This document shows, piece after piece, positions 12,433 through 25,495 of a stretch of DNA of 64,000 nucleotides. A program made the translations under genes and the position numbers. Under the pieces are notes generated by a model. That model did not search any database, was not told the DNA's origin, and saw only the letters and a list, made by a program, of their open reading frames with translations. Within the stretch, counting starts at the first letter, position 1, and every line of letters begins with the position of its first letter. Source of the stretch: Euptelea pleiosperma (Eukaryota; Streptophyta; Magnoliopsida; Ranunculales; Eupteleaceae); the NCBI GenBank assembly GCA_035048495.1, contig CM068549.1, positions 11,704,000 to 11,767,999 of the forward strand, read 5' to 3'.

Positions 12433-13247
12433 GTTTTTAGCAAACATTTGTGTTGACACCTAATGCACTCTACTATCTTTCTCACACACAACATCCTCCC
12501 TCTCTTCATCTTCCCTCCGATGCACTCCCTATCTATCACACACACAACACTCTCATCTCTCTTCTCCTCCCTCTCTCTTCTTCTCCCTCATGTGCAAGCT
12601 CTCTCTATCACACACACCCACCCCCACACACACTCTCTGTCTTACAACAACTCCTTTTCAATGATTCAAATTTGATTCATTTTGAACCAATTCATTAATG
12701 AGCATTGTAAATTGCCCATTTTTATAGTATTTTGAAACAAGACCATAAATCTAAAACTCGCAATCTTGCTTATCTCTAACTTCTTTGAAAGTTCTTCGTT
12801 TATTTGATGAAGAACTAGTTTTGAGGTTCTGAAATTTACAAAAAGAGTGAGAGTGAGAGATATGGTATAAGTTTTAACCAGAAAGTAAAATTGGTATTGT
12901 TTATACAGAAAAAGTTAGGATTATTCTCACATGCTCGTCCTATTGATATTTGCCTTGTCCGAAGGAAAAAAGAAGTCATTGCACTACTGCATGCCTGAGA
13001 TCAGTCATGTTCCATTGGTTTCTTGACCAAGGACTTTGTTAGGCCATTGTAATAAGCTTTTGAATAGCTGGAATCGTCCTTTGTATTCTTCACACATATA
13101 TTCAAGCATCTATGCCTATTTGCTTTCTTGATCTATTAAAGTATATTATCTCTAGTTGTGCCATATACCTGATGTAGGTACAAGCTTAAAAGTTGAAATC
13201 TACCTTGAATAGTGGAATTGGGGGGTCCTGAGCCAAACTTTCAAAAA

Positions 13248-13406
13248 GGTCACTCTACGGGCGTCCACCTCTTTCAGCTAGGCACCCACATTCCAAACAA
13301 ATTTTTTTCTCCAAAGTGTAGAGAGAAAGAGATAGGAAGAGAGAGAAGACGAAGGAGAAGGGGTGGGCACCCGACCGAAAGATGTGGGTGCCCGTAGAGC
13401 GACCCC
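13248..13406. mobile_element. Mutator-like MITE, GGTCGCTCTACGGGC family (copy 1)
   Basis: The left end GGTCACTCTACGGGC and right end GCCCGTAGAGCGACCCC are inverted repeats, followed inward by GGCACCC blocks. Perfect 9-bp TSD TTTCAAAAA flanks it (13239-13247 and 13407-13415). It has no ORF. A 9-bp TSD is the Mutator (MULE) signature. A longer member of the family is at 15553-15932. Confidence 0.8.
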
Positions 13407-14001
13407 TTTCAAAAAGACACCCCTTTTTTGTCGAAATGCATGATTGGTGGTTGTTCTAAGCTGTAAGTCCTTGCGGTAATTTTCTCTAAAAAATTAGGGA
13501 ATTTTTGACATACCCCCCATGTTATCTTTGAAATTTGACATGCCCCCTACAATTTGAAAAGCTGACATACCCCCCAATGACTTGGTCTACCGTCTAAGAT
13601 CGCCTGTTGACTGAAATAGACTAACTTTTATTTTTTAGAAGGACAAAATTGCCCCTTTCTTTAACCTTGATACAAAGACATGGGTTTGGGCTAAAACCTC
13701 AACCCAAAAAATCAAACGGATGTGGTATGGAAGGCATAACAAAAGATTCCGGTGGGTTGGCCGTCTATTATCGACGATCAACCTACCAAATGTTGATCTG
13801 ATACAAAGACATGTGTGATGTTGATCTGCATACCAAAGTCAAGAGAACAAGACGAGCACTGAACATTTACGCAGGCACAGTTCCACATGTTTCAACATTA
13901 TACATCTAAACAAACAAAAGCACAAAACAATATATATTACTTTAAGAAATCCAATCCTGTCAATTAAAACTAAAAACCTTTATTTTCTTTGGCCAAAGGT
14001 T

Positions 14002-14340
14002 ATGCATTTTCTAAGTGAAATAATGAACATAAATCTTGGCTTGACGAGAAGATTGGATGAACTCCTAAAAGAGAACTTCGATTGCATATCAGACCCTCCA
14101 CCTCCTCCCAGTATTGAATCCATACCCACGGGAGATTTTGAGGTTTTTGAATCCACGTACAAAATCTGCTATGAAAAAGGCCATGGTCATTAATTGAAGG
14201 ATATGAGAGAATGAACACAGTCATGGTGTATGGGATAAGAGGGGTAGGCAAGACGACCTTGATAAAACAAAGGGATAAGACGACCTTGATAAAACAAAGG
14301 GAATCCCTTACGGGGATGATCACAAGGGTTGCAAACTTCT
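14002..14340 (+). pseudogene. CC-NBS-LRR resistance gene fragment inside MULE (copy 1)
   Basis: One frame (14002-14190) reads like the end of a CC domain, with PTGDFEVFEST before the NB-ARC domain. A second frame gives GIRGVGKTTLIKQ at about 14232-14270, the P-loop (Walker A) of NB-ARC proteins. The two frames are offset, and a 27-bp direct repeat (14247-14273, 14274-14300) doubles the end of the P-loop region. Kinase 2, GLPL, MHD and LRR regions are absent. Best match by motif is the plant CNL family that has an F-E-x-F/L-E-S-T block ahead of the P-loop. Not functional. Confidence 0.75.
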
Positions 14341-14646
14341 ATCAACAACAAAGGGCTAGACGTATGTCACAATGAACACCCATGAAAATATTCCAATTAA
14401 AATTTCTCGCTGGAGTGGTGGACGGCCGGCCACAAGACTCCGGCAAAAATCGTCGGAGATAGGCAACCAACCCACCGGAATCGTTTGGCATGCCGTCCAT
14501 GCCACATCCGTTTGGTTTTGGGTTGAGGTTTTGGCCCAAACCCATGTCTTTGTATCAAGGTTGAAGAAAGGGGCAATTTGTCCTTCTAAAACCGAAAGTT
14601 AGTCTATTTGAGTTAATAGATGGTCTTAGACGGTAGACCAAGTCAT

Positions 14647-14753
<107 letters not shown>

Positions 14754-14763
14754 GTTATGTCAG

Positions 14764-14863
14764 NNNNNNNNNNNNNNNNNNNNNNNNNNNNNNNNNNNNN
14801 NNNNNNNNNNNNNNNNNNNNNNNNNNNNNNNNNNNNNNNNNNNNNNNNNNNNNNNNNNNNNNN
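14764..14863. other. Assembly gap, exactly 100 N
   Basis: One hundred consecutive N, a conventional scaffolding placeholder rather than a measured distance. It interrupts the right terminal inverted repeat of the copy 1 Mutator-like element, just after a 106-base G run. The sequence after the gap (14864 on) does not continue that element, whereas copy 2 does. Confidence 0.98.
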
Positions 14864-15101
14864 CCCAAGGGTCAAGCTCAGGAGCCCCACTTTTTATGCC
14901 TCGAGAGGGGTGTTACCGTTAAAACGGATTGAAATGGCCAGGGGCAAAAATGGAAAAAATGAATTTTAACGGATTTTAATGAATTTAACGGAAAAAAGTG
15001 GTGCTAAAATTCAAAATTTAAAATTTGACATTTAAAAATTGAAAATTAAAAAAAAAGAAAAGAATTTAACGAAACTTTAATGGTTTTCTTATACTCCTCT
15101 T
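14864..15101. other. AT-rich spacer after the gap, nothing recognised
   Basis: A/T-rich sequence with TTAACGGA-like repeats. It matches nothing in either duplicated block and probably is the start of a separate contig. Confidence 0.5.
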
Positions 15102-15552
15102 CTACTATGCTTCGTATCGATGGCTGAGATTAACTCCCTCCCGATTTTGACAAACACTTTGTCGGAAAGTGCCACGGGCATGGGCCACCCACGCATATAT
15201 CAAGACAACTTAGTTGTATTCTCTTATCTTATCCATCCATCTAATGTGGACGGTTAGATAAAGAGTGGTTGAGATCAAATCCATGGATCTAATGTGGATG
15301 GTTAGATTTCAGCCACTCAATCCGCCTCATTTGACCTCAATTTATTCAAAATTTAAATTTCAACAGCGTTATTTTTTGTTATTTATGTTATTTTCCCATT
15401 TCTCCCTCTGTGCGTTACTATCCGTTATAACAACCATTATAATGGAAAAAATAGTAACGCCCCAGTCCATTACACCGTTTGAGTGCCAAAGGCACCCAAT
15501 TTTTGCAAACTCTTTTGTCGGAGAGTGCCATGGGCATTGGCCATTTATTATT

Positions 15553-15932
15553 GGATCGCTCTACGGGCAGCCACGCCTTTCTGCTGGGCACCCCACTCGG
15601 ACCAAAATACCCCCCAACCCCTTCTCCTTCATTTTCTCCCTCTCTCTACTGTATCTCCCTCTCTCCTCTCCCTCTCTCTCTCTATAGTAGAGAGAGAAAT
15701 AGAGAGGGATAGAGTGTGAGAAAGAGAGAGAGAGAAGGGGTTGGGTTGTGTGGGTGCCCTAGAGAGAGAGAGAGTAGTAGAGAGGGAGATACAATAGAGA
15801 GAGAGAGGGGGAGAAAACGAAGGAGAAGGGGTTGGGTTGTGTGGGTGCCCAGCCGAAGGAGAAGGGGTTGGGGGGTATTTTGGTATAAGTGGGGTGCCCA
15901 GCCGAAAGGCATGGGTGCCCGTAGAGCGACCC
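15553..15932. mobile_element. Mutator-like MITE nested in foldback element
   Basis: Ends GGATCGCTCTACGGGC and GCCCGTAGAGCGACCC; inner arms share GGCACCCCACT and CCCCAACCCCTTCTCCTTC. Flanked by an imperfect 9-bp TSD (TTTATTATT at 15544-15552, GTTACTATT at 15933-15941). The interior is CT/GA repeat. Same family as 13248-13406 but 380 bp. Confidence 0.72.
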
Positions 15933-15944
15933 GTTACTATTTTA

Positions 15945-16270
15945 TATAACAAAACACATTGGTTGTCTCCCTACTTATACCTCCTCCTATAAGCATCAAC
16001 AAAGAAGGGCTGAGATCTAATCCTCCCCCAAATGGACGGTGGATCTCCGCCACTCACCTGATTTTGGCAAATTCTTTGTCGAGGAGTGCCAATGGCATGG
16101 GGCACCCACTAGTCTATATAACAAATCAGGGAAGTTGTCTCCCCACTTATACCCGCTCTTATCTGTTTCAACAAAGAAGGGCTGAGATCTTATCCCCTAA
16201 ATGGACGGTGGATTTTAGCCACTCACACCTCATTTTGGCAAATGCTTTGATGGGGAGTGCCGTGGACACG
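15945..16270. repeat. Two direct units of the ~200-bp dispersed repeat
   Basis: Units start at TATATAACAAAACA (15945) and CTATATAACAAATCA (about 16112), followed by GTTGTCTCCC, GGGCTGAGATCT and TTTGGCAAATNCTTTG. A third, inverted unit is at about 16680-16870. Confidence 0.65.
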
Positions 16271-16989
16271 ATATAACAGACTGGGGCATTACCATTTTTT
16301 CCATTATAACGGCTATTATAATGGATTGTAACGCACAGAGGGAGAAATGGGAAAATAACATAAATAATAAAAAATAACAGTGTTGAAATTCAAATTTTGA
16401 ATAAATTGAGGTCAAATGAGGCAGATTGAGTGGCTGAAATCTAACCATCCACATTAGATCGATGGATTTGATCTCACCCACTCTTTATCTAACCGTCCAC
16501 ATTAGATGGATGGATAAGATAAGAGAATAAAACTGAGTTGTCTTGTTATATGCGTGGGTGGCCCATGCTGCGGCACTTTCGACAAAGTATTTGTCAAAAT
16601 CGGGTGGGAGTTAATCTCAGCCATCGATATGAAGCATAGTAGATCTTAGCCACTCATTATTGAAGCCATATAAGATAAGAGAGGGTTTAACACAACTACT
16701 GTCACTTGTTATATAGATAGTGGGTGGCCCATGCCCACGGTTCTATCCAACAAAGCGTTTGCCAAAATCAAGTGTGAGTGGCTGAGATCCACCGTCTATT
16801 TTGGAGATAAGATTTGGGCCCTTCTTTGTTGAAATAGATAAGAGGGGTATAAGTACTGGGGAGACAACTTCCCTGTTTTGTTATATAGATGGCTTTAATA
16901 ATGAATGGCTGAGATCCACTATGCTTCATATATATGGTTGAGATTAACTCCCACCCGATTTTGACAAACACTACGTCGGAAAGTGCTGG

Positions 16990-17853
16990 TTGAGGGTACT
17001 TGATATACCCCCGTCATGTCTGGCTGAAGACGTAAAACTTAGCGCTTTCGGAAATGCAATTCCGGTATTCCTAGAGTACATGAGTCTCATGCATTTGTTA
17101 TTAACTAGTATATCATTGGAAATGCAGGTACATTCATTTTTCCGATCATCAGGTACCACACATTATCGAGTTTCTACTGACTTGGTAACATCCTACCTGA
17201 ACCTTTGCATCATCATCACCGATTTTTCATCATTTTATGTCTCGGTCATGAGCACCGAGGACGTGCTGTATTTTGGTTGGGGGTGGGTATTTATTAAAAC
17301 TCATGTCTTCATTTTGATAAAAAAAAAATTCTTATTTTTGGGGTGGTTTCCGATGTTTTTCAGAGTTTTCTAGAATTTCAAAAATGTGTCAAATACCCTG
17401 ACTTTGATTAGCTGAAAATCTCTGTTAAGTCAGTATTGAAGATGACAATTTTTGTTTAAGGTTAGCTTTGAGTCAAGTCAAGCGTGACTACAGCAGGTTT
17501 GAAAACTTAGAAAAACTCATATTCGGTACAATTGTACACTATCAACTTCAGAGTCATCCTAAGTTTGAAAACTTTAGAGATCCTGTGAGAAGAATTGTGG
17601 AGACCTAACCCAGTGAGCTTTCGAGCCTTTAATCATTTTAGAGGGTTATACAATAATTCTGAGTCACAAGATGACTCACTATTCTTCATGCCCGCAATGT
17701 TCGTTGAGAGATCTCATTATCTTTTGCTTCGATCATAAAACTAGGAACGACATCAACATTGGATTACTACGATAGAACCTTTTCTGTATTCAGTCAAGAC
17801 AGTATACATGATAGTACAAAATCCTAGAAAATGATTTAGGCCATTTTTCTGAA
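16990..17853. other. Unassigned DNA left of copy 2
   Basis: A 384-nt open frame at 16990-17373 has no ATG at its nominal start, no recognisable domain and a hydrophobic, low-complexity translation. I do not support it as a gene. The rest shows no feature. Confidence 0.4.
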
Positions 17854-19394
17854 CCGTTCAGCCTTTTTACTCACCTGAATTATACTTCACTAGAAACTCC
17901 TTGAGCCCTTCTATAAGAGCCTTTTCTTTGTAAACCCATCAACCTAAAACCAGTCCAGCTACGAAAGCATGACTGGCTACCCTTATTTGAGATGGACAAA
18001 AGAATAATTGATGTGGGTGTACCGTGAAAAGAAAGTAAAGAAGAAAAATCAAAAGAAAAAAAGAAAGTGGTTCAAGCTGAAAACAAAATATGGAAAGAAA
18101 GTATGAAAAAAAAAGCTTAAAAAGAAATGGAGCAGTCTCAAAAATATCGAGGAAAAAGAGAAAAATTCAAAAGAAGGAAAATGAAAAGAAATGGTGTTAT
18201 ACTAGCGGGAAAAAATACAAGAAAATGGAGATATCCTCTCAAGATCTTTGAAATCCTGTATCCCTCATTTTTTTACACCTGACCTAAGCCTCAGTACAAC
18301 CCAGGAAAGTCCTACTTGATTCTAGGATAAGACGATCATAAAATGTGGAGATTGGAGAAGGAGAAGCTATAGAGTTTGATCTGATGTTCCCGAGTAAAGT
18401 GATATTCCAATCGTGAGATCTTCTTCTGCTAAAAATGTCCTTCCTTCAAATAAAATATAGGTGAGATCTTTTGCCTCTTTATATTAAATACATCTCCTCA
18501 CATATAAATTGAGAGAAAAGAAGAAAACCCTTCTCGAGTGATTTCATTTTGAGTAGTTTACAAGTGAGAATTGAGGGTCGAGGCATACAACTTATAGGTG
18601 ATCTAGAATTCCTTTACTGTAAGATGATGAGAATGTTGAACACACACACACGCAGAGTCTGACTATTCTGGGTCATGATTATCAGTCTGTAGTTTTGCCA
18701 AAACATCTCAACTCTTTGCTAGCCTGTAACTATTTTTGCATCCATTCGATTATTTGACGAACGGTGTTTTTCCTGAGCTGATATGAAAAAGTGTGCAGCA
18801 TGCACAGAGCCCTTTTAAGCTCATTTATTTCGCACTAATTGCCAAGGATTGGTAATATACTGGTTAGGGGTTGTGATATTCGCTTAAAAGTGCGTATTTT
18901 CCACTGTTATCTTCTAAGCGTTATCACACTCTCCTATGTTAAACTGCTGCTAATTATCTATTTTTCTATGAAAGAGTCTCTTTCATTGCGTAGAACACAC
19001 TTTTCTGGACGAAATGGTATACTTGCATGCATTAAACACATTTTCAAAGTCTAGATATAAAGTCATTATGATTAAATCTCATTACGTGCTTTTTCTGTCA
19101 TAGAAAACCCTGATTGGATAATTCTCGAGACTTGCGGGCCAAAATCGATCATGAAAGCCTATTATCAAAGCTTAAAGAGCCCACAGGCTATGACTAGAAG
19201 ATATGGGCCAAATATGGGCTAATAAAGGACTAAAGAGCCAGCCCAAAGAACGAAGAGAACGGGAGAGCCAATGACCAAGAGACGGACCAAAGCGTTTTAA
19301 AGCCATATGAATCGACAAGGAATGATGGTTTGCTCTACTGGTGAAGCATGAGGAGCGACACAGTGAAGACCAGGGTTCCAGACCCTCTACCAGT

Positions 19395-21608
19395 GATTTT
19401 TTCTCCAATTTTTAACATTTTCTCTCTCATCTCCCCTAATTCTCTCTCCTCTCTCTAAATCCTAACTTTCTCTCTCCTAGCTCTAATCGACTCTCTCTCC
19501 TCTCCACTTCAACCACTCGATCATCTGATCAACCATCCTGTCATTCTCACCACACGATCTCTCCCCCGTTACCCATCTAATCCTCACTGAGCCAATCATC
19601 ATCTATCCATGCCTCAATTCAACCATCCAATCAGTCAATTGGCCATCAAATCGATCAATCGATCATCCGATCTCTCTACTCTCAAAACTCGCCATTAGAT
19701 CCTCCTAGCTTCCCCATCATACCACGCGATCATCCCCAATCACATTCCTCTCCCCTACATTTTCTCTTCCCTTGATCTGACTACTCACTTCTATACCACA
19801 TGATCACCAATCGCATACCTTTAATCCTAACTTGACCCTAACACCATCCATAGCCGTTAGACCCATCCTACCCTCCTCGATCAAACACTCACATTCACCC
19901 TCGATTGATCCAACAGCCCACATATACCATTTCTCTCTCCTCTACCCCATATTTTTTCTCTCTAAAAACCAACACATTTCTCTCTCATCCTCTCCTAAAA
20001 GTAGGCCCACAACCCTCCATGTAGAGAACGGCCTTTGGCCCACTACACCTAGGCCCACATCCCCACGCTAACCCAAGAAATTAAAAACAAAATAAATGAA
20101 AAAAAAAAAAGATATTTTATTTAGACACCGTGAGTTTCCAAAATAGAAACCCACGGTTTCTCTATTTGAAGAGATCTTTCTCTTCTCTTCTTGGTTTTGC
20201 CCTCCCCCTTCCTTTCTTCTTCCTTTTCCTCCTTTCTTCTTCTTCTTCTTCTTCCCCCCTTTTCTCCTTTTCTTCTTCTCCGGCCAACCGCCCTCTTCTC
20301 CGGCAGACTGGTTTGGAGCTTTTTTCTTCTTCTTCTTCTTCTTCTTCTTCCATTGTTCTGTTGTAGGTACAAGGGGGCTAACCAGCAAGCCGTCACCCCC
20401 ATTAATGCACCACCACAGCGACCATTGAGCCATTAAAACCGACGATCTTCTTCCCGGTTCTCACCACACCGCCCCACCTGCAACATGCTCCAACGGTAAG
20501 GCTTCCTACCCCCTCTCCTTCTTCCCTTCTCTTCTTCCTCATCTTCTTCCTCCTCCTCCTTTCTTCTTCTTCTTCTTGTCGGAGTTGCAGGCCTGCAACT
20601 CCGGCGGACTAGTTCATTTCACCACCGTTTTCACCAACCGGAGTTGCAGGTTGCAACTCCAGTCTGCCCCCCCAACGGTGCTCCTCCACCATCTTCATCT
20701 CTTCTGCCTTCACGAGTTGCAGCTAGCAACTCCCCTCCTCCTCAAGGCGTTGTTGCCTCTGCAACTCCGGCCACCATCACTGCCCTCTTCTTCTTCATCT
20801 TCTCCACCTCCTGGCCAGCTACCTCACAAGTCACCGTTCATCTTACTATCAGACGGACTTGCGACTTCAGCAGGTCTGTTCTCTCCCTTTGCTCCTCTGT
20901 TGGGAGCACCCGAACCACCATCAACGGCTGCAACTCGCCGGTCTTCACTACAGCACCACCATCACCTCTATCCTCTACGCTCTCAACCTCTTTCCCATTG
21001 AATCTAACCGTGAGCACACCATCTCCTTCTCCTTCTGGCCACCACGTCACTGAAACCACCACCATTTCATGGCCTGCAAGTGCAGGCTGTGGCCGCCTCC
21101 TTCCTCGTCTTTCCCCTCCAACACAACCACCAAAGTCACCACGGTCTCACTTGGCCCATTTTCATAGCTACCCCATTCTCGGGCTGATCAACTCAAGGTA
21201 AGTCGAAAGGTATAAAAAAAAAATAAATAAATAATAAAAAATTTCTTTCTCTCTCTTCCCTAGGTTCTCTCTCACTTTCTCTCTAATTCCCCTTGCTAGA
21301 TCCCAACCTTTCTCTCTCTAGGTTTCATCATCGAGTTCCTCTCTCCAAGATTAGTTTGGTTTCTCGCTCCATGTTCATCTATTTTTCTCTCTCTATCCTC
21401 TTATTTCTCTCTCTAGAAATCCCTTCCAAATCCCTTCTCTCTAAAACCCCCACTCTCTCTCTACCTTATATTTCTAAAACCTATCTACTCTCTCTAGTTT
21501 TCTCTCTCTTCTCTCCCACTCTCTCTCTAGTTTCTCTCTTTTATATGCTTTCTAGTTAGATTCATTTTCTTGTCTAATGATTGTAAGAACTTTTGATTAA
21601 TGAATAAA
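19395..21608. repeat. Pyrimidine-rich LTR-like block (copy 2)
   Basis: Counterpart of 1540-3757, with AATAAA at 21603-21608. Single-base indels shift every long ORF relative to copy 1. Confidence 0.4.
20580..20732. repeat. Cluster of GAGTTGCAG hairpin palindromes (copy 2)
   Basis: Same three palindromes as 2729-2881, unchanged. The first perfect palindrome is 20580-20603. Confidence 0.7.
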
Positions 21609-21868
21609 TTCAGTTGATTATTATGTTTTAACACCGATAAATCTACCATTCTCACCTCACCATATTCTCCATTATTTTCTGACAATTTTCTAATATTGTA
21701 TGCTCCTTAGTGCACTAACATTAACCCGAGTGCGGATCGACATCCGACACGAGCCACTGTGCGAAAAATCTCATATTTTGCAGGAATTTAGTCTCGGATA
21801 ATTATAAATTTTGTTGAAATTAGGATTTCCGAATCCAACGACTCGGAAAAACCTAGTTTCAGCCATTT

Positions 21869-22314
21869 ACTAGTCTATATAACAAAACAGGGAAGTTGTC
21901 TCCCTCTCTTATAGGCTTCATATATCCAAGGGCCCATATCAACCCTTACATAAAATAAAATTTAGACAGTTGGATTAATTTAACAGGGAAATTGTCTCCC
22001 CACTTATACCCCTCTTATCGGCTTCACAAAGGATGGCCGAGATCTTATCCCCCAAATGGACTATGGATCTCAACCACTCACACCCAATTTTGGGAAATGC
22101 TTTGTAGGGGAGTGCCAAGTGCACGGGCCACCGACTATACATCTATATAACAAATGAAGTAGAGAAGTCACTTATCCCCCCTTTTATTGGCTTCACAAAG
22201 GATGACCGAGATCTTATCACCCCAAATGGATGGTGGATTTAAGCCACTCACACCCAATTTTGGCAAACGCTTTGTCGGAGAGTACCGTGGGCACGGGCCA
22301 CCTACTAGTATATA
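21869..22314. repeat. Tandem ~200-bp repeat units (copy 2)
   Basis: Same two units as 4017-4466. Confidence 0.65.
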
Positions 22315-22529
22315 CACAAATGACTCCAAAGGAATACTAGCAATCGTTGCAACTCACTAAAAGACAAGAATGATGATATAGTAGTTACAACCAAGGTTTA
22401 AAAAACGGCCGTTATAACGAAAATAACGGCTGTTATAAAGAATTCGTACCTCCCCCATTACGTTATGTACCGTTAATACTGTGCCACGTGGCTCAGTATT
22501 ATGACTGAAGTTTTACTCCTCTATGGGCA

Positions 22530-22663
22530 AATGCCCTTTTAAAGGGTGCTTGTCATGTACAGACGCCCTTTAAAAGAGCGTTTGTCAGCCTTTTTCAGCT
22601 TAATGACAGCTTTTTTAGCCTTAATTTTGTCAAGGAGAGACGCCCTTTCAAAGGGCGTTTAGT
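22530..22663. repeat. GCCCTTT/AAAGGGC palindromic motif (copy 2)
   Basis: Same three palindromes as 4681-4815. Confidence 0.55.
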
Positions 22664-22779
22664 TACTTTTTTTTTGTAAATGCCAGAAAGTTGTTTTTGT
22701 TTTTGTAAATACATTAAATATTTTTCGTTTAAGAAATTTTCCAAACAAAAAAATTAGCTTGATCCTAGTACACCAAATA

Positions 22780-23990
22780 ATGGTCAACAATGGTCAAATT
22801 CCCATGGTTAAAACCAACCCATGAAAATTACTCCAATCCAACACTTAGAAATCACTAATCATGTTGATTTTTGGTTTGTAGGTCCACCTAAGTATATATT
22901 GGCCAAACATCCATACGGTCAGTGTCCTCTAAATAAATTCCATGTGGCTCATATTGTGGGCAGTCAACGGCTTCCATGATTGTGGGTGGTCAGAGAAGTT
23001 TTACTCTCTCTCTCTCTCTCTCTCTCGTCTTAGCTTCTTGTACCCTTTTCCTCACTTTAGACAAAGGATGGAGGACGTATGACAAGAATAAATCTTTGAC
23101 GACGGACGTCCATCATCAAAGTTTCTATCGAACCACAGTATGAGCCATGTGACACATTCTCAGAGATCACTAGGTATTCTTTAAATGTTTTGGTGACTCA
23201 TTCTTTAACGTACATTTGACACAAATTCATTGAATTTGGTCTATATTTCACCAAAGATTAAATTGTGATATTGAATTCATATTTGAATTAATTGAGTTAT
23301 ATGTATATTTCAAATTAATTAGTTCTAAACAAGTATTTTAAATGATGTTTGAGTCTTTTACCGGGGGCACTAATTTTAAGACCTAGTTTGAGGAGAATTC
23401 AGAGGTTTCTAGTGGGACGACAACCTTTAGCGCTTGAATGGTACTCACATATTCTTCCCCCCTAGCTCCTTAAAGCCGTTGATAGAGATAAGAGTATTAA
23501 CCACTCTTGATGTTTTATCTCTTTTTAGTTAATACAATGCTTGCTTACAAAAAAATAATAATAATAGTGGACAAGTACATGATGCATCTTAAGGAGCAAA
23601 TCACCATTTGAAAATTTCATCAGATTTAATCACAACCAAATTTATTGCATTATTTTTCACTGTACAAATATCATAAAGCCTTCAAAGCTACTAGGCATTT
23701 GTGCATACTCGATGTCTACACACTTGTGAGTGGATGTTAAGTTTCATTTGTTATTCTTGGTAAAGATGAAGTTGCTTTAGTTATTTGAAGGAAATTAAAC
23801 TATGAGATCGATGCATGTGAACCGTACACGTGGCACACTCTTATAGACCACTGACCATATAGATGTTTGGTCCATCACTAGGTGGACCTACACACGAAAA
23901 TTCATCAGGATTAGTAATTTTTTATCGATTGGATTAAAGTCTTTTTCATGATTTGTTTTTAACCGTGGATTTCGAGCATTATTTGGCCAA
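22780..23990. repeat. Inverted pair of the CACGTGGCACAC repeat (copy 2)
   Basis: Counterpart of 4925-6140. The (CT)n run is at 23004-23026 with the same length as copy 1. Confidence 0.6.
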
Positions 23991-24105
23991 TGAAAAAATG
24001 ACACCACCATGCAAGTCCATGGACCTAAGATCATGTGATCAATACTCTTCATAACGGGGCATGTGCGTAGGAGATTTAATTAATTTTTTTTCAAACATTA
24101 AGCTT

Positions 24106-24458
24106 TGACACCATTGATGATGGGCCATATTACGAGCCACGTGGCACACTCTTTGAGACCACTGACTGTAAAGATGATTTGCCCATCTCTAGTCGGACCT
24201 ACATACCAAATTTCATCCTGGTTAATAATTTATATCTGTTGGATTAGAGTCATTTTCATGACTTATTTTTAACTGTGGATTTCTAGCATTATTTGGGTTA
24301 CGTTCAAAAGTTAGAAATTACTGATAAGGCCATTTTTATCATGTAAGCCATCTAGGGATGTGTCAAACATCTATACGGTCAATAGCCTCTAATAATGTGC
24401 CATGTGGCTCACACTATGGGTCCGCCATCAACTTTGACGATGGACACCATCATCAAAT
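24106..24458. mobile_element. Foldback MITE of the CACGTGGCACAC family (copy 2)
   Basis: Counterpart of 6253-6605, differing by one-base indels. Confidence 0.55.
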
Positions 24459-25142
24459 TTTTTCAGCGACAAAGTTCAAGTGCCACATCAAGCTTCAATA
24501 AATGCTTTCACATTTAAGCTAAAATGTTAAAATATTAAATGACCAAAGCATCCCTATAAAGTAAAAAATATTTCAAAAACACATGAAATAAGCAATTTTA
24601 TAAATTTAAGAAATTTTAGGGTAATATTAGGAATAAGGAGTTTTTGATATTTTTAGTAAGAGAGGAACATTGAATGAGTTGAAGGGGTGATGTGTGCTTA
24701 CGGAGGTGACGTGTTTTGACACCAAAAGACCACAAAACCCCTGCTAAGTGAATAAATCGAAGAAAAGGAAAAAAGCAAAAACATGGACAATTTTGAAAAT
24801 AATGAAAATGTTGATCCATAACACAAGAAGGGCCTTTGTCCAATAATAAGTAGAATAGATAAATAAATAAACTGCAAGAGTAAGATGTGGTAGCCATTGT
24901 GATAGGTTCCATACCATTCATATGAGGCCAATGCTCATCACTCCAGGTCATCAATTGATGGTGGCCACCTCTTGTTTTGTATGTGGCACAATAATAAGTC
25001 AATAAGTTACTCTTAGTTGAAACAATAACTCTTTTTATTTCTTTTACTTTATTCCTTTTGTGGATCATCTATGACTATTTCCATATTGAAGTAGGTTATT
25101 GGATTGAATGATTAGGGATAGCCAACCACTAGTTTATGGATG

Positions 25143-25495
25143 GACTAGCATTTTTAGAGCTCGAGTTAGGAACAGGCCAAAATTTTTTAGCCTGATCAAA
25201 ATTCATGTTGGACTCAGGCTTTGGGAAACCCGACCAACCCAAGCTCGACTTCTGATCCTCTTTATCTCCTATCTCTTTTTTCATTCATTTTTAAGTTAAA
25301 ACCTTAATTGTCCTCTCTTTCTCTCTCTCTCCTCTCTTCCCTACTTTCCTTCTTCTCCTCTCTTTTTTCTCTCTTTCAACTAGACCAATCTAAGCAGGTT
25401 GGGCTCAGGCTCAGGTTGAGTATCCAGAAGGTCAATTTGGGCTTGGATTGAGCCCAACTCATCCCAACTCGCTTAAGTTGTCCTTATTTGTGGAC
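25143..25495. repeat. GGGCTCAGGCT-type dispersed repeat (copy 2)
   Basis: Counterpart of 7290-7640. Confidence 0.45.

Larger units (their letters stand above)
15102..16642. mobile_element. Large foldback element with ~370-bp inverted arms
   Basis: Left arm 15102-15477 and right arm about 16270-16642 are inverted copies, above 90% identical by eye. Both carry GGCTGAGATTAACTCCC, GACAAACACTTTGTCGGAAA, CATCTAATGTGGACGG, CATTTGACCTCAATTTATTC and CCCATTTCTCCCTCTGTGCG, ending near GCCCCAGTC. The centre holds a MITE (15553-15932) and two direct units of the ~200-bp dispersed repeat. A third, lone copy of the arm tip lies at 16917-16988. No transposase. Class unknown. Confidence 0.7.

Noticed and set aside
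15629..15952. Ser/Leu/Pro-rich ORFs at 15629-15952
   Set aside because: They are translations of the CT/GA-repeat centre of a MITE.
24616..25068. 150-codon minus-strand ORF in copy 2
   Set aside because: The copy 1 equivalent is broken at 103 codons by a one-base difference. No domain or conserved motif.
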